From the NCBI RefSeq assembly GCF_006715635.1, contig NZ_VFNP01000001.1:2976001-3040000 (forward strand): a stretch of 64,000 nucleotides of DNA, given 5' to 3'. The position numbers and the translations under genes were made by a program. The stretch is from Streptomyces sp. SLBN-118. Lineage in GTDB: Bacteria > Actinomycetota > Actinomycetes > Streptomycetales > Streptomycetaceae. This document shows, one piece after another, positions 16,545 to 25,749 of the stretch. How positions within the stretch are numbered: position 1 is the stretch's first letter; each line of letters opens with the position of its first letter. The notes under the pieces are model-generated. The model had not been told where the DNA came from. It was given only the letters and a program-made list of their open reading frames with translations, and did no database searches.

Positions 16545-16745
16545 ATGTCCGCACTTGTCCGCCCCCGCGACGGACGCATGATCGGCGGAGTGTGCGCAGC
16601 GCTGGCACGGCGCTTCGGCACCTCGGCGACGACGATGCGTGTGATCTTTGTTCTCTCGTGTCTGCTGCCCGGACCGCAGTTCCTGGTCTACCTGGCGCTC
16701 TGGGTGTTCCTGCCCTCGGAGAAGAACGCCAGTACGGCCTGGTAG
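16545..16745 (+). CDS. PspC domain protein
   Basis: A 66-residue protein consisting of a PspC domain: RDGRMIGGVCAALARRFG followed by a membrane segment VIFVLSCLLPGPQFLVYLAL. The ATG at 16545 has AAGGAG upstream. PspC domains occur in envelope-stress proteins; the short single-domain form in Streptomyces has no defined function. Confidence 0.85.
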   Translation: MSALVRPRDGRMIGGVCAALARRFGTSATTMRVIFVLSCLLPGPQFLVYLALWVFLPSEKNASTAW

Positions 16746-16795
16746 CAGTCCTGTCGGTCTTCACCCGCACGGCGGGGATCCCGGCGCACGGAAGT

Positions 16796-16833
16796 GGGGC
16801 GCACACCTGGTTCGGGTGTGCGCCCCGCTTTCA
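16796..16833. terminator. Bidirectional terminator hairpin
   Basis: GGGGCGCACACC (16796-16807) pairs with GGGTGTGCGCCCC (ending 16826), then GCTTTC. It lies between the convergent PspC gene and the small secreted protein gene. Confidence 0.8.
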
Positions 16834-16864
16834 TGTACGGGTGTACGGAACCTGCGGGGGTTCG

Positions 16865-17245
16865 TCAGCCGCCGAGACCGGGCAGACCGACGCCGGGCAG
16901 AGGAACGCCGGGCAGGCCGCCGCCGGGCACACCGCTGGTGGGCAGGCCGCCGGTGGCCTTGCCGACCGGCAGGCCGCCGAGCAGGCCGCCGACGGGGTCG
17001 GCCGCGTCGGAGGTGGGCAGCACCTTGGCCGCCGTCCCCTGGAGGGTGCCGGGCAGCGCCTGGGGAGCACCGGCCGGAAGCGTCGTCAGAGCCTCCTGGA
17101 CGGGCGCGACGCTGGTGACGGTGTCCAGCGAGGGGGCGGATCCGGGGAGAGCGACGGGCGCGGCGGTCGCGGTGCCCGCGGCGGCAGCGGCGAAGGCGGC
17201 GCCGAGGGCGGCGACACCGAGAGTCTTGGCAGCAGACTGCTTCAT
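16865..17245 (-). CDS. Small secreted Gly/Leu/Pro-rich protein
   Basis: A 126-residue product with an N-terminal signal peptide (KTLGVAALGAAFAAAAAGTATAA, cleavage near residue 28). The mature part is Gly-Leu-Pro rich, ending in repeats such as GGLPG and GVPLPG. There are no cysteines and no recognisable domain. It may be a surface or spore-associated protein, but no function can be assigned. Similar in style to the 10488-10880 product. Confidence 0.75.
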   Translation of the reverse strand: MKQSAAKTLGVAALGAAFAAAAAGTATAAPVALPGSAPSLDTVTSVAPVQEALTTLPAGAPQALPGTLQGTAAKVLPTSDAADPVGGLLGGLPVGKATGGLPTSGVPGGGLPGVPLPGVGLPGLGG

Positions 17246-17322
17246 CAGAGACGAGTCCTTGGGACGGGGATATCGAGCGGCTCTGCAAGCTAGCCAGCCG
17301 TACTCTGCGGCTGCAAACACCT

Positions 17323-17358
17323 CGAAGCGGCCGGGCGTTGACGGTCCCGGCCGCTTCG
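17323..17358 (-). terminator. Terminator of adenosine deaminase gene
   Basis: CGAAGCGGCCGGG (17323-17335) pairs perfectly with CCCGGCCGCTTCG (17346-17358) over a 10-base loop. It lies 13 bases beyond the add stop and upstream of the next small secreted gene. Confidence 0.8.
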
Positions 17359-17370
17359 GTGTCCTCGCGC

Positions 17371-18525
17371 TCAGCCCTCGGCGGGAGAAGAGTCGCTGGT
17401 CGTGGCCGTTTGCCGGAACAGCCATTCGGATTTCAACTCGGCGTAACCGGGCTTGATGACGTCGTTGATCATCGCCAAGCGTTCATCGAAAGGAATGAAC
17501 GCCGACTTCATCGCATTGACGGTGAACCACTGCATGTCGTCGAGCGAGTATCCGAAAGTGTCGGTCAGCAGCTCGAATTCCCGGCTCATGCTGGTGCCGC
17601 TCATCAGCCGGTTGTCGGTGTTGACCGTGGCCCTGAAGTGCAGTCTGCGCAACAGTCCGATGGGGTGCTCGGCATAGGAAGCGGCCGCGCCGGTCTGCAG
17701 ATTGGAGGTCGGGCAGAGCTCCAGCGGGATGCGCTTGTCCCGTACGTACGCCGCGAGCCGTCCCAGCTTCACGGCGCCGTCGTCGGACACCTCGATGTCG
17801 TCGATGATCCGCACACCGTGCCCGAGCCGGTCCGCGCCGCACCACTGGAGCGCCTGCCAGATGGACGGCAGTCCGAAGGCCTCGCCGGCGTGGATCGTGA
17901 AGTGGTTGTTCTCCCGCTTCAGATACTCGAATGCGTCGAGGTGACGGGTGGGCGGGAAGCCCGCCTCGGCGCCCGCGATGTCGAAGCCGACGACGCCCGT
18001 GTCGCGGTATCTGTTCGCGAGTTCGGCGATCTCCAGAGCGCGGGCCGCGTGCCGCATCGCGGTGAGCAGAGCGCCGACGCGGATACGGTGACCGCTCTCG
18101 CGGGCACGCCGCTCACCCTCGCGGAAGCCCTCGTTGACGGCCTCGACGACCTCTTCGAGGGACAGCCCGCCTTCCAGGTGCTGCTCGGGGGCATAGCGGA
18201 CCTCGGCATAGACGACCCCGTCCTCGGCGAGATCCTCCGCGCATTCGGCCGCCACACGGAACAGGGCGTCGCGGGTCTGCATGACGGCGCAGGTGTGTGC
18301 GAACGTCTCCAGATAGCGCTCCAGGGAGCCGGAGTCGGCCGCCTCGCGGAACCAGATGCCGAGTTTGTCGGGCTCGGCCTCGGGAAGCGCTTCATAGCCC
18401 GTCTCGCGGGCGAGTTCGATGATCGTGCCCGGACGCAGCCCGCCATCGAGGTGATCGTGGAGGAGCACCTTCGGAGCGCGGCGGATCTGGTCCGCGGTGG
18501 GCGTATTGAGGGACTGGCTCGTCAT
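17371..18525 (-). CDS. add: Adenosine deaminase
   Basis: A 384-residue metal-dependent deaminase converting (deoxy)adenosine to (deoxy)inosine, which PNP can then cleave. Zinc-binding HDHLDG lies near residue 23; further motifs are HAGEAFG, RLGHGVR and TVNTDN, in family order. The ATG at 18525 lies six bases after a -10 hexamer TACAGT (18532-18537, minus strand) and has no Shine-Dalgarno, so it is probably leaderless. The operator palindrome 18542-18553 is just upstream, placing add in the putative nucleoside regulon. Confidence 0.95.
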   Translation of the reverse strand: MTSQSLNTPTADQIRRAPKVLLHDHLDGGLRPGTIIELARETGYEALPEAEPDKLGIWFREAADSGSLERYLETFAHTCAVMQTRDALFRVAAECAEDLAEDGVVYAEVRYAPEQHLEGGLSLEEVVEAVNEGFREGERRARESGHRIRVGALLTAMRHAARALEIAELANRYRDTGVVGFDIAGAEAGFPPTRHLDAFEYLKRENNHFTIHAGEAFGLPSIWQALQWCGADRLGHGVRIIDDIEVSDDGAVKLGRLAAYVRDKRIPLELCPTSNLQTGAAASYAEHPIGLLRRLHFRATVNTDNRLMSGTSMSREFELLTDTFGYSLDDMQWFTVNAMKSAFIPFDERLAMINDVIKPGYAELKSEWLFRQTATTSDSSPAEG

Positions 18526-18531
18526 CTGCGC

Positions 18532-18553
18532 ACTGTAGCCCCTACGCGCGTAG
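18532..18553 (-). promoter_or_regulatory. Nucleoside-regulon operator and -10 box of add
   Basis: CTACGCGCGTAG at 18542-18553 lies four bases upstream of TACAGT (minus-strand reading of 18532-18537), itself six bases from the add ATG. Geometry matches that at pnp and deoC. The divergent hydrolase gene starts 75 bases to the right. Confidence 0.7.
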
Positions 18554-18628
18554 AGGGAGCCCTGTCGATACGTAACAGTGACCGTGCGTACGGGTGGAGT
18601 ACACCTGTCCTTCTGAGACTGTTCTGTC

Positions 18629-19468
18629 ATGGCAGACCACGCACTGCCCCTGTGGTGGGGGCGTCCGGAAGGCGCGGCGGCAGCGACGGTGGCAAGGGGA
18701 GCGCGGGGGAGCCGGACACCGCCGAGTGCGCGGCTGGGCAGGGCGGCGGGCGGACGCGGCGTCGGCACGGACTCGGCGGTGGGCGGGGTGGTGGTGCTCC
18801 TGCCGGACGGCCAGGCGGAGTCGGTACGCAGGCCCTCACCGCTGTCGTACGCGGCGGCGCTGCCACTGGGCCGCACGCTGGCTCGCGCGGGCCGCACGGA
18901 CGGCCTGGCGGTGCACGCGGTCCGCTACCGCTGCCGCGGCTGGAACGGCCCGGACGCGCCACTGGCGGCGGACGCGACATGGGCGGTGGACGAGGTGGTA
19001 CGGCGCTACGGCGACGTCCCGGTCTGCCTCACGGGCCACGGAATGGGCGGCCGGGCTGCCCTGCGGGCGGCAGGCCACCCGGCGGTCAACTCGGTGCTGG
19101 CGATGGCACCCTGGCTGCCGGAGGACGACATGGCGGCCACGCCGGAGCCGGTGAAACAGCTGGTGGGGCGCCAGGTGCTGATAGTGCACGGCACGAACGA
19201 CGCGCGCACGGACCCCGAACTCTCCTACCGCCTGGCGGAACGCGCGAAGAAGACGAACCGCGACACATGCCGCTTCGAGGTCCACTCGGACGGCCATGCG
19301 CTGCGCCAGCACCATGAGGAAGTCCTGGCGCTGGCGTCGGACTTCGTCCTGGGCGCCCTGTTCACGCGCACGTACGCCCGCCCGGTGGCCGATGCCCTCG
19401 CCGCCCCGCCGCCCCTGGGCTTGAGGATGCCGCTTGCGGCCGGCTTCGGCCGCTCCCTCCGCCACTGA
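18629..19468 (+). CDS. Alpha/beta-hydrolase fold protein lacking the nucleophilic serine
   Basis: A 279-residue protein with an alpha/beta-hydrolase core. The nucleophile elbow reads [12 protein letters not shown]: the serine of GHSMGG is replaced by glycine. A later acid region ([14 protein letters not shown]) and histidine region ([12 protein letters not shown]) are present. Without the serine, classical esterase chemistry is not expected, so it may be a non-catalytic member or act differently. It starts at the ATG at 18629, divergent from add. A substrate cannot be inferred. Confidence 0.78.
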   Translation: MADHALPLWWGRPEGAAAATVARGARGSRTPPSARLGRAAGGRGVGTDSAVGGVVVLLPDGQAESVRRPSPLSYAAALPLGRTLARAGRTDGLAVHAVRYRCRGWNGPDAPLAADATWAVDEVVRRYGDVPVCLTGHGMGGRAALRAAGHPAVNSVLAMAPWLPEDDMAATPEPVKQLVGRQVLIVHGTNDARTDPELSYRLAERAKKTNRDTCRFEVHSDGHALRQHHEEVLALASDFVLGALFTRTYARPVADALAAPPPLGLRMPLAAGFGRSLRH

Positions 19469-19502
19469 GCCCGGCCCTGCGCGGCTGCGGCGGCCGCGGG
19501 TG

Positions 19503-20456
19503 TCAGTCAGGCAGCAGATGGCCCCGGCGCGACAGCAGGAACCTCTTGAACGCCGCCACCGGCGCCGTGTCCGCGTGGCCGTCCAGCCAGGCGACGCCGA
19601 TTTCGCGGGCCGCGCGCGGGGACGTCACCGTCAGTTCGACCACTCCCGGGCGGGCCACCGCCGGGGGCGGGAGCAGCGCCACGCCCAGGCCCGCCGCGAC
19701 CAGGCCGCGCAGGGTTTCCGCCTCTTCGCCCTCGAAGGCGACACGCGGCGTGAAGCCCGCCTCCGCGCAGAGGTCGTCGGTGATGCGCCGCAGGCCGTAC
19801 CCGGGTTCGAGGGTGACGAACGTTTCGTCGGCCGCTTCGGCCAGGCGGATCCGCTTGCGGGAGGCCAGGCGGTGGTCGTCCGGGACCACCAGACGCAGGC
19901 GCTGCTCGTCGAGGCGGCGGGCAACCAGATCCGGTGCGTCCGGGACCGGTGAGGTCAGGCACAGGTCGAGTTCCCCGGCCCGAAGTCGCTCGATCATCGC
20001 CTCGCCGTAGTTCTGGACGAGAGTGAAGCGGATACGCGGGTGGTCGGCGCGGAAGGCCCGGATCAGGCCCGGCACGGTCTCGGAGCCCATGGTGTGCAGG
20101 AAGCCGAAGGCCACCTTGCCGGACGCCGGATCCGCGTCCGCCTGGACCGACTCCGCCGCCCGCTCCACCTCGGCGAGCGCCCGCTCGACGGATGTGAGGA
20201 AGGTCCGGCCGGCCGGCGTCAGCGAGACCGTACGGCCCTTGCGGGCGAACAGCACCACCCCCAGGTCCCGTTCGAGGCGCACGATCGCCCGCGAGAGCGT
20301 CGACTGCGGCACGCCCATCTCCTGAGCGGCACGCGTCACATGCTCGTGCCGGGCCACCCCGGCGAAGTACGCGAGCCGTGGAGCGAGCAGCAGCGCGATG
20401 TCTTCTTCGTAACTACTCAGTGACAGCCGCGCCTGTGAGCTCTGTTGATGCACCAT
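19503..20456 (-). CDS. LysR-family transcriptional regulator
   Basis: A 317-residue regulator. The winged helix (about residues 25-85) contains RAAQEMGVPQSTLSRAIVRLERDLG and LFARKGRTVSLTPAG. The effector-binding domain begins near KVAFGFLHTMG. It diverges from an MFS transporter gene with 62 bases between, the classic layout for a LysR protein that controls its neighbour. The ATG at 20456 gives normal family length. Inducer unknown. Confidence 0.9.
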   Translation of the reverse strand: MVHQQSSQARLSLSSYEEDIALLLAPRLAYFAGVARHEHVTRAAQEMGVPQSTLSRAIVRLERDLGVVLFARKGRTVSLTPAGRTFLTSVERALAEVERAAESVQADADPASGKVAFGFLHTMGSETVPGLIRAFRADHPRIRFTLVQNYGEAMIERLRAGELDLCLTSPVPDAPDLVARRLDEQRLRLVVPDDHRLASRKRIRLAEAADETFVTLEPGYGLRRITDDLCAEAGFTPRVAFEGEEAETLRGLVAAGLGVALLPPPAVARPGVVELTVTSPRAAREIGVAWLDGHADTAPVAAFKRFLLSRRGHLLPD

Positions 20457-20518
20457 GGGAACGATTATCGCCATTCCGTGCATTGGACGCATGACATATC
20501 GCGGCCTACGTTCGATGC

Positions 20519-21790
20519 ATGTCTCCCGCAAGTACCAAGGCGTCCACCACCACCGTGGACGCCACCCGCACCGACGACCGCCTGACGCCCTCCTCCCCCA
20601 GCTACCGCCGCATGAGCTTCGCGCTCTTCGCCGCCGGAGTGGCCACCTTCGCCCTTCTCTACTCGACGCAGGCGCTGCTGCCCGCCGTCTCCGCCTCCTT
20701 CGGCGTGAGCGCGAGCGCCGCCAGCTGGACCGTCTCCGCCGCGACCGGCGCACTGGCCCTGTGCGTCCTGCCGATGAGCGCACTCTCCGAGCGCTTCGGA
20801 CGGTGCTCCGTGATGACCGCCTCGCTCGCGGTCGCCGTCGTCGTCGGGCTGCTCGTGCCGTTCGCGCCGAACCTGGAGTGGCTGGTGGCGCTGCGCGCCG
20901 TCCAGGGTGCCGCGCTCGCCGGTCTGCCGGCATCGGCGATGGCGTATCTGGCGGAGGAGGTACGCCCCAGGGCACTGGTCGCCGCGATCGGCCTGTTCGT
21001 CGCGGGCAACAGCATCGGCGGCATGAGCGGCCGCATCGTCACCGGCTGGGTGGCCCAGCTCTGGGGCTGGCGGGCGGCGCTCGCCGCGGTCGGCCTGATG
21101 GCGCTGGTGTGCGCGCTGGTCTTCCGCGCGCTGCTCCCGAGGGCCCGTCATTTCACTCCCGGTTCACTCAGCCCGAAGGTGCTCGCGAAGACCGTCCGCG
21201 GCCATCTCGCCGACCCTCTGCTGCTGCGCCTGTACGCGATCGGCGCCCTGTTCATGACCGTCTTCGGCGCGGTCTACACGGTGATCGGCTACCGGCTGGT
21301 CGAGGCACCGTTCGGTCTCCCCCAGGGCGTGATCGGCTCGATCTTCCTGGTCTACCTCGTCGGCACGGTGTCGTCCGCCGCCGCGGGCGGGCTGGTGGGC
21401 CGTATCGGCCGCCGCGGTGCGCTGTATCTCGCCGTCACCACCACCGCCGCGGGCCTGCTGCTGTCCCTGGCGGACTCGCTGCCCGCCGTACTGCTGGGCC
21501 TGGTCCTGATCACCGCGGGCTTCTTCGCGGGCCACGCGGTCGCCTCGTCCTCGGTGAGCCGCACGGCAAAGACGGGCCGCGCCCAGGCCTCGGCGCTCTA
21601 CCAGTCCGCGTACTACCTGGGCAGCAGCGCGGGCGGCACGCTCGGCGCGATCGCCTTCCACTCCGGCGGCTGGGCCGGCACGGTCCTGCTCGGTCTGCTC
21701 GCCGTGCTCGGAGTCGTATCGATCACGTTGTACGGGACCCGGGTGGCCCGTGCCGAGCACCGGCTGGTTCTCGCCGGTGCCCGCCGCTGA
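20519..21790 (+). CDS. MFS transporter
   Basis: A 423-residue major facilitator with about 12 membrane segments, the loop-2/3 motif SALSERFGRCSV and the central loop LLPRARHFTPG. It resembles the YnfM/arabinose-efflux type usually regulated by a divergent LysR protein, as here. A -10-like TACGTT lies six bases before the ATG, suggesting leaderless expression. The exported substrate is unknown. Confidence 0.88.
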   Translation: MSPASTKASTTTVDATRTDDRLTPSSPSYRRMSFALFAAGVATFALLYSTQALLPAVSASFGVSASAASWTVSAATGALALCVLPMSALSERFGRCSVMTASLAVAVVVGLLVPFAPNLEWLVALRAVQGAALAGLPASAMAYLAEEVRPRALVAAIGLFVAGNSIGGMSGRIVTGWVAQLWGWRAALAAVGLMALVCALVFRALLPRARHFTPGSLSPKVLAKTVRGHLADPLLLRLYAIGALFMTVFGAVYTVIGYRLVEAPFGLPQGVIGSIFLVYLVGTVSSAAAGGLVGRIGRRGALYLAVTTTAAGLLLSLADSLPAVLLGLVLITAGFFAGHAVASSSVSRTAKTGRAQASALYQSAYYLGSSAGGTLGAIAFHSGGWAGTVLLGLLAVLGVVSITLYGTRVARAEHRLVLAGARR

Positions 21791-21896
21791 GCCGGCGCCC
21801 GGCGCCGACATGCGCTGAGATTCCGTAGAGAATCCGCACAACTCCAACTCCCCGACGCGTGTCAAACCGGCAGACGGCGAAGGGGAGTTGGTGGCT

Positions 21897-22595
21897 GTGA
21901 CGAACACAATCGGCAAACGTGCGGGCGTGGCGCTCGGGCTGACCGGGCTCGTGGTTCCGCTGACCATGGCACTCGGCAGCGCGCCCGCGCAGGCTGCCTC
22001 GTGCACGACATCCACGGGCCCGTACCAGAGGCAGGTGGAGAAGTTCCTGGGCCGCCCGGTGGACGGAAAGCAGTCACCGGCCGACTGCAGGGCGATCCAG
22101 ACCTTCCAGGGCTGGCACGGCATCAAACCGGCCATCGGTTACGCGGGCGTGATCACCTGGCGCACCATGAACACGATCCTCCAGCAGCGGGCGGCCGGAA
22201 AGACGCCCAACAAGGCGGGCAGGTGCCCGGTCAACAAGGGCCGTATCGCGTGCGTGGACCTCACGCGCCAGCTGACCTGGGTCCAGGACGGCGCGAAGCT
22301 GAAGTACGGTCCGGTGCCCGTGCGTACGGGCAAGGACGGAACCGAGACGCGGACCGGCGCCAAGAAGATCTACTGGCGGAGCATCGACCACTGGTCGACG
22401 CTCTACAACGTACGGATGCCGTATTCGCAGTTCTTCGACGGCGGACAGGCCTTCCACTCCACCACGAAGTCCATGTACAACCCGCCGGGCTCGGGCGGTT
22501 GTGTGAACATGCGGCCCGCGGACGCGAAGGCATACTGGAGTCTGCTGAGAAACGGCGACGACGTCTACGTATACGGGCGCAAGCCCGGAACCTGA
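21897..22595 (+). CDS. Secreted L,D-transpeptidase (YkuD family)
   Basis: A 232-residue exported protein with a signal peptide ending AQAASC near residue 36. A peptidoglycan-binding-like segment (YQRQVEKFLGRPVDGK, IQTFQGWHGI) comes next. The YkuD domain carries the catalytic region AFHST ... GSGGCVNM with the nucleophilic cysteine. Such enzymes form 3-3 crosslinks in peptidoglycan. GGGGAG lies nine bases before the GTG at 21897; in-frame GTG and TTG codons lie slightly upstream. A related but lipidated paralogue is at 46895-47746. Confidence 0.88.
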   Translation: MTNTIGKRAGVALGLTGLVVPLTMALGSAPAQAASCTTSTGPYQRQVEKFLGRPVDGKQSPADCRAIQTFQGWHGIKPAIGYAGVITWRTMNTILQQRAAGKTPNKAGRCPVNKGRIACVDLTRQLTWVQDGAKLKYGPVPVRTGKDGTETRTGAKKIYWRSIDHWSTLYNVRMPYSQFFDGGQAFHSTTKSMYNPPGSGGCVNMRPADAKAYWSLLRNGDDVYVYGRKPGT

Positions 22596-22669
22596 CCCCC
22601 CACACCACACATCCTCACGGCGCCAGGGGACGGCAGGAACCGTTCCCGGATTCCGCTCCTCGGGCCTGA

Positions 22670-24236
22670 TTGTCAGTGGGCTGCTATAGGTTTCAAATCG
22701 CTGGCGCCGACGCGACGTGGGGAACTGGCGTTCTTGGGTCGAATGGGTGACCTTGTGGCGGGCGGCTCGTTGGTGGGGTGAAGGCGTCAGGGGGACCGGA
22801 AGTGGCGGGGTGATGGGCGAGTTGCGGGAGTTGGCGGCTGCGTTCGTTGTACCGGGCCCTGCGGGTGTGGCGGTCCGGGACCGCCTCCGCTTGTCGGAGT
22901 CGGATGCGACTGTGCTTTGTGAGGTGGGGATATTCCTCGGCTCGCTGGCTTCTGGTGATCTCGCGGCCCGTGTCCGTCAGGGCTTGGAGCACGACGCGGC
23001 GTCGTGGGCATCGCGGAAGCGGGAGCTGACCCGCCGTTCGTTGTCCCGCTGGGCGGGGAGCATCACCAAGGCCACCCATGACCAATGGGCGCTGGCCAGG
23101 CAGGGCCAGACGGCCCATATCGCCACTTTGCGGGCCGCCATCGCCGCGATCGACGCACGGCTGGCCCCTCTCTGAAGCCGGGCTTGGCCTGGAGCAGTGG
23201 CGGGCCCGGCGGGTGGCGGCACGCATGTTCCTGTCGGCGGACGGCGAGTCCGGAAAACGTTTCGGCAACGAGACGATCCGGATCAACGACACGGGGCAGG
23301 TCTCCATCAAACTCCCTGCCGAACTGACCCATTTGGCGAATGCGCCGCACGGCCGGTACGTGCTGGAGGCCGCGGTGTCCTTCACACACCGGGGCGCGGA
23401 ATGGCTCGACCGGATCACCGCGAACCGGGCGGTCGCGTACCGCCTCCATCACGACGTCGACCGGGGACGCTGGTATGTGACCGCGTCCTGGCAGCGCACT
23501 CCCGCCCCCACTCCGCCCTTGGAAGCGGCGCTCGCGACGGGGATGGTAGGGGTGGACATGAACGACGATCACCTCGCTGCCTGGCAGCTCGACCCCAACG
23601 GCAACCCCACCGGCGACCCGCAGCGCATCTTCTATGACCTGTCGGGCAATGCCACGCACCGGGACGCCCAGATCCGGCACGCGCTGACCCGGCTGCTGCA
23701 CTTCACCAAGCGGTGCGGCGCGGCAGCGATCGGCATCGAGGACCTCGACTTAGCCGACAGCAAGACCCGGGAGAAACACGGCCGGAACAAGAGGTTCCGC
23801 CGCCTGGTCTCCCGTTTCCCGACCGCGAAACTCCGTGCCCGGCTGGTGTCGATGGCCGCCGAGCAGGGTGTGGCTATCGTCGCGGTCGATCCGGCCTACA
23901 CCTCCCGGTGGGGTGCCCAGCACTGGCAGAAGACGCTGGCCACACCGTGCCGCAAGCCGTCCCGGCACGATGCCGCAGGCATCGCGATCGGACGACGCGC
24001 CCTTGGATATCCGATCCGGCGACGGACGGCACCGCCCCCGCAGCACCAGAGCGATACTGCGGGGCATCGGATCGCCCAGACCGCACCGGATAGCCTAAGG
24101 CGTGAGGGAAACCGCCCACCCGCCACGGACCGCGCCCCCAGAGGGCCGTCGCCGAGCGGGACGAGAAAGCGGCGACCCAGCGCATCCAACACCGTTCGGG
24201 ACGCGCGCAGTGACCCCGGACTCACTCCTGCTCACT
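22670..24236 (+). mobile_element. Decayed TnpB-type (IS605 OrfB-like) insertion, approximate limits
   Basis: The segment between the transpeptidase gene and the ECF sigma gene consists of one broken TnpB-like gene with flanks. No TnpA transposase accompanies it. Short matching ends, GTCAGTGGGCTGCTAT near 22673 on the left and CTCACTCCTGCTCACTGATAAGG near 24220-24242 on the right, may mark its limits, but no target-site duplication is evident. The right end abuts the ribosome binding region of the sigma gene. Confidence 0.5.
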
Positions 24237-24238
24237 GA
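22813..24238 (+). pseudogene. TnpB-like RuvC nuclease/transposase, frame-broken with internal deletion
   Basis: The N-terminal part (from the ATG at 22813: LRELAAAFVVPGPAG ... KATHDQWALARQGQ) stops at 23173-23175. The remainder continues in another frame from about 23180 (LSEAGLGLEQWRARR) to 24236. Related intact Streptomyces proteins have, from memory, some 60 or more extra residues at the junction, so a deletion with frameshift is likely. RuvC residues survive: Asp in GVDMNDDH, Glu in GIEDLD and Asp in RHDAAGIA; the zinc ribbon between the last two is missing. TnpB proteins are RNA-guided nucleases, but this copy is probably inactive. Confidence 0.75.
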
Positions 24239-24256
24239 TAAGGAACGGTGGACCCG

Positions 24257-25255
24257 ATGAGTGACCTGGCAGCGACGAAGGATCTCGATTCCCGGCTGGA
24301 GCAGTACCGGCGCGAGCTGACGGGTTACTGCTATCGCATGCTGGGCTCCGCGTTCGAGGCGGAGGACGCCGTCCAGGACACGATGGTCCGTGCCTGGCGC
24401 AATTTCGAGAAGTTCGAGGGGCGCTCGTCCCTGCGCTCCTGGCTCTACCGCATCGCGACGAACGTCTGCCTGGACATGCTGAACGCCGGCAATCGCCGGG
24501 CCCGCCCTATGGATCTCACGGCCCCCACACCGGTGGCCCAGGCACAGCTCACCTCCCGCCCGGAGATCACCTGGCTGGAGCCGGTGCCCGACGGGCGGGT
24601 GCTGCCGTCGGTCGCCGACCCGGCCGAGACGGCGGTGGAGCGGGAGACGATCCGGCTGGCGTTCGTCGCGGCGCTGCAGCATCTGCCGCCCAAGCAGCGG
24701 GCGGTGCTGATCCTGCGCGAGGTGCTGGCCTGGAAGGCGAGCGAGGTGGCGGAGCTGCTGTCCACCTCGGTCGCCTCCGTCAACAGCGCGCTGCAGCGGG
24801 CGCGGGCGACGCTCGCCGAGTCGGAGCCGGCCACGACGGACGCGGCCGACCCGCTCGACGAGGAGCAGCAGAAGCTTCTCGACCGCTATGTCGCAGCCTT
24901 CGAGGGGTACGACATGAAGGCGCTGACGGCGCTGCTCCACGAAGACGCGACCATGTCCATGCCGCCCTACGACCTGTGGCTGCGCGGCCACGACGACATC
25001 GTGGGCTGGATGCTCGGTGTCGGCGAGGTCTGCCGGGGCTCGAAGCTGGTCCCGACCGTGGCCAACGGCTCCCCGGCCTTCGCGCACTACCACCCGAGCC
25101 AGAACGGCGAGGGGTACGAGCCCTGGGCGCTCATCGTCCTGGAGATCAGGAACGGCATGATCGGCGGGATGGACTTCTTCCTGGACACCAAGCGCTGGTT
25201 CCCGCTGTTCGAGCTGCCGCCCCTGCTGGACAAGAAGGGCGCGCCCGCGGGTTAA
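24257..25255 (+). CDS. ECF sigma factor with C-terminal SnoaL-like domain
   Basis: A 332-residue sigma factor. Region 2 (YCYRMLGSAFEAEDAVQDTM) is near residue 20 and region 4 (LPPKQRAVLILREVLAWKAS) near 142, both in the N-terminal 200 residues. A long C-terminal extension (LLDRYVAAFEGYDMKALTAL ... FFLDTKRWFPLFELP) has an NTF2/SnoaL-like fold. This is the SigG/SigJ-like class in which the extension replaces an anti-sigma factor and modulates activity. The ATG at 24257 gives good spacing from AAGGA; an in-frame GTG at 24248 is too close. It converges with a STAS gene. Confidence 0.88.
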   Translation: MSDLAATKDLDSRLEQYRRELTGYCYRMLGSAFEAEDAVQDTMVRAWRNFEKFEGRSSLRSWLYRIATNVCLDMLNAGNRRARPMDLTAPTPVAQAQLTSRPEITWLEPVPDGRVLPSVADPAETAVERETIRLAFVAALQHLPPKQRAVLILREVLAWKASEVAELLSTSVASVNSALQRARATLAESEPATTDAADPLDEEQQKLLDRYVAAFEGYDMKALTALLHEDATMSMPPYDLWLRGHDDIVGWMLGVGEVCRGSKLVPTVANGSPAFAHYHPSQNGEGYEPWALIVLEIRNGMIGGMDFFLDTKRWFPLFELPPLLDKKGAPAG

Positions 25256-25262
25256 CCCGCGG

Positions 25263-25604
25263 TCAGAGGACGACCTCGCCGAAGCCCACCAGATCGAGGA
25301 GCGACCGCAACTCGGGCCGGGCATCGCGCAGCCGGATCCGGCACCCCCGTCGCCGGGCGGTGAGTTCCAGCCGGGCCAGGGCGTTCACGGCGGCCAGTCC
25401 GGGGTGGGTCAGTTCGCCGACGTCACAGATCACCTCGGCGGCATCGCTGTGGACGAGCCGCGCGGCCAACTCCTGGCACAGGCACGGCACATCGGCCGGT
25501 GACACTCTCCCGGCGATGCGCACAACGACAGGCTTCGTTGCGTCCACACCGAAGTGACTGCCCCTGCGGCCGGAACTCATCGCGATGTCCGGTCTGCGGC
25601 CCAT
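25263..25604 (-). CDS. STAS-domain protein (anti-sigma factor antagonist type)
   Basis: A 113-residue single STAS domain: VVVRIAGRVSPADVPCLCQE, then AEVICDVGELTHPGLAAVNA and GCRIRLRDARPELRSLLDLV. In active antagonists a serine or threonine at the helix start after the DVG segment is phosphorylated; here the sequence is DVGELTHPG, so threonine is the candidate. An internal ATG at 25580 is an alternative start. It is convergent with the ECF sigma gene, seven bases apart; direct control of that sigma factor is not implied. Confidence 0.75.
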   Translation of the reverse strand: MGRRPDIAMSSGRRGSHFGVDATKPVVVRIAGRVSPADVPCLCQELAARLVHSDAAEVICDVGELTHPGLAAVNALARLELTARRRGCRIRLRDARPELRSLLDLVGFGEVVL

Positions 25605-25699
25605 GGCCCACCGTCCCGTCCGTTGCAGGGGCGGATATGCCTGTTCTGTGGACCGCCGGCCGGGACGAATCTCATCGGCTCGACGCCTTCGTGCCCGAA

Positions 25700-25732
25700 A
25701 ACGGGACCGGTGGCTGCGCCTCCGGCCCCGTT
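25700..25732 (-). terminator. Terminator of thymidine phosphorylase gene
   Basis: AACGGGACCGG (25700-25710) pairs with CCGGCCCCGTT (25722-25732), followed on the minus strand by TTTCG. It lies 17 bases after the deoA stop. Confidence 0.7.
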
Positions 25733-25749
25733 CCCGTACTGACCAAGCG

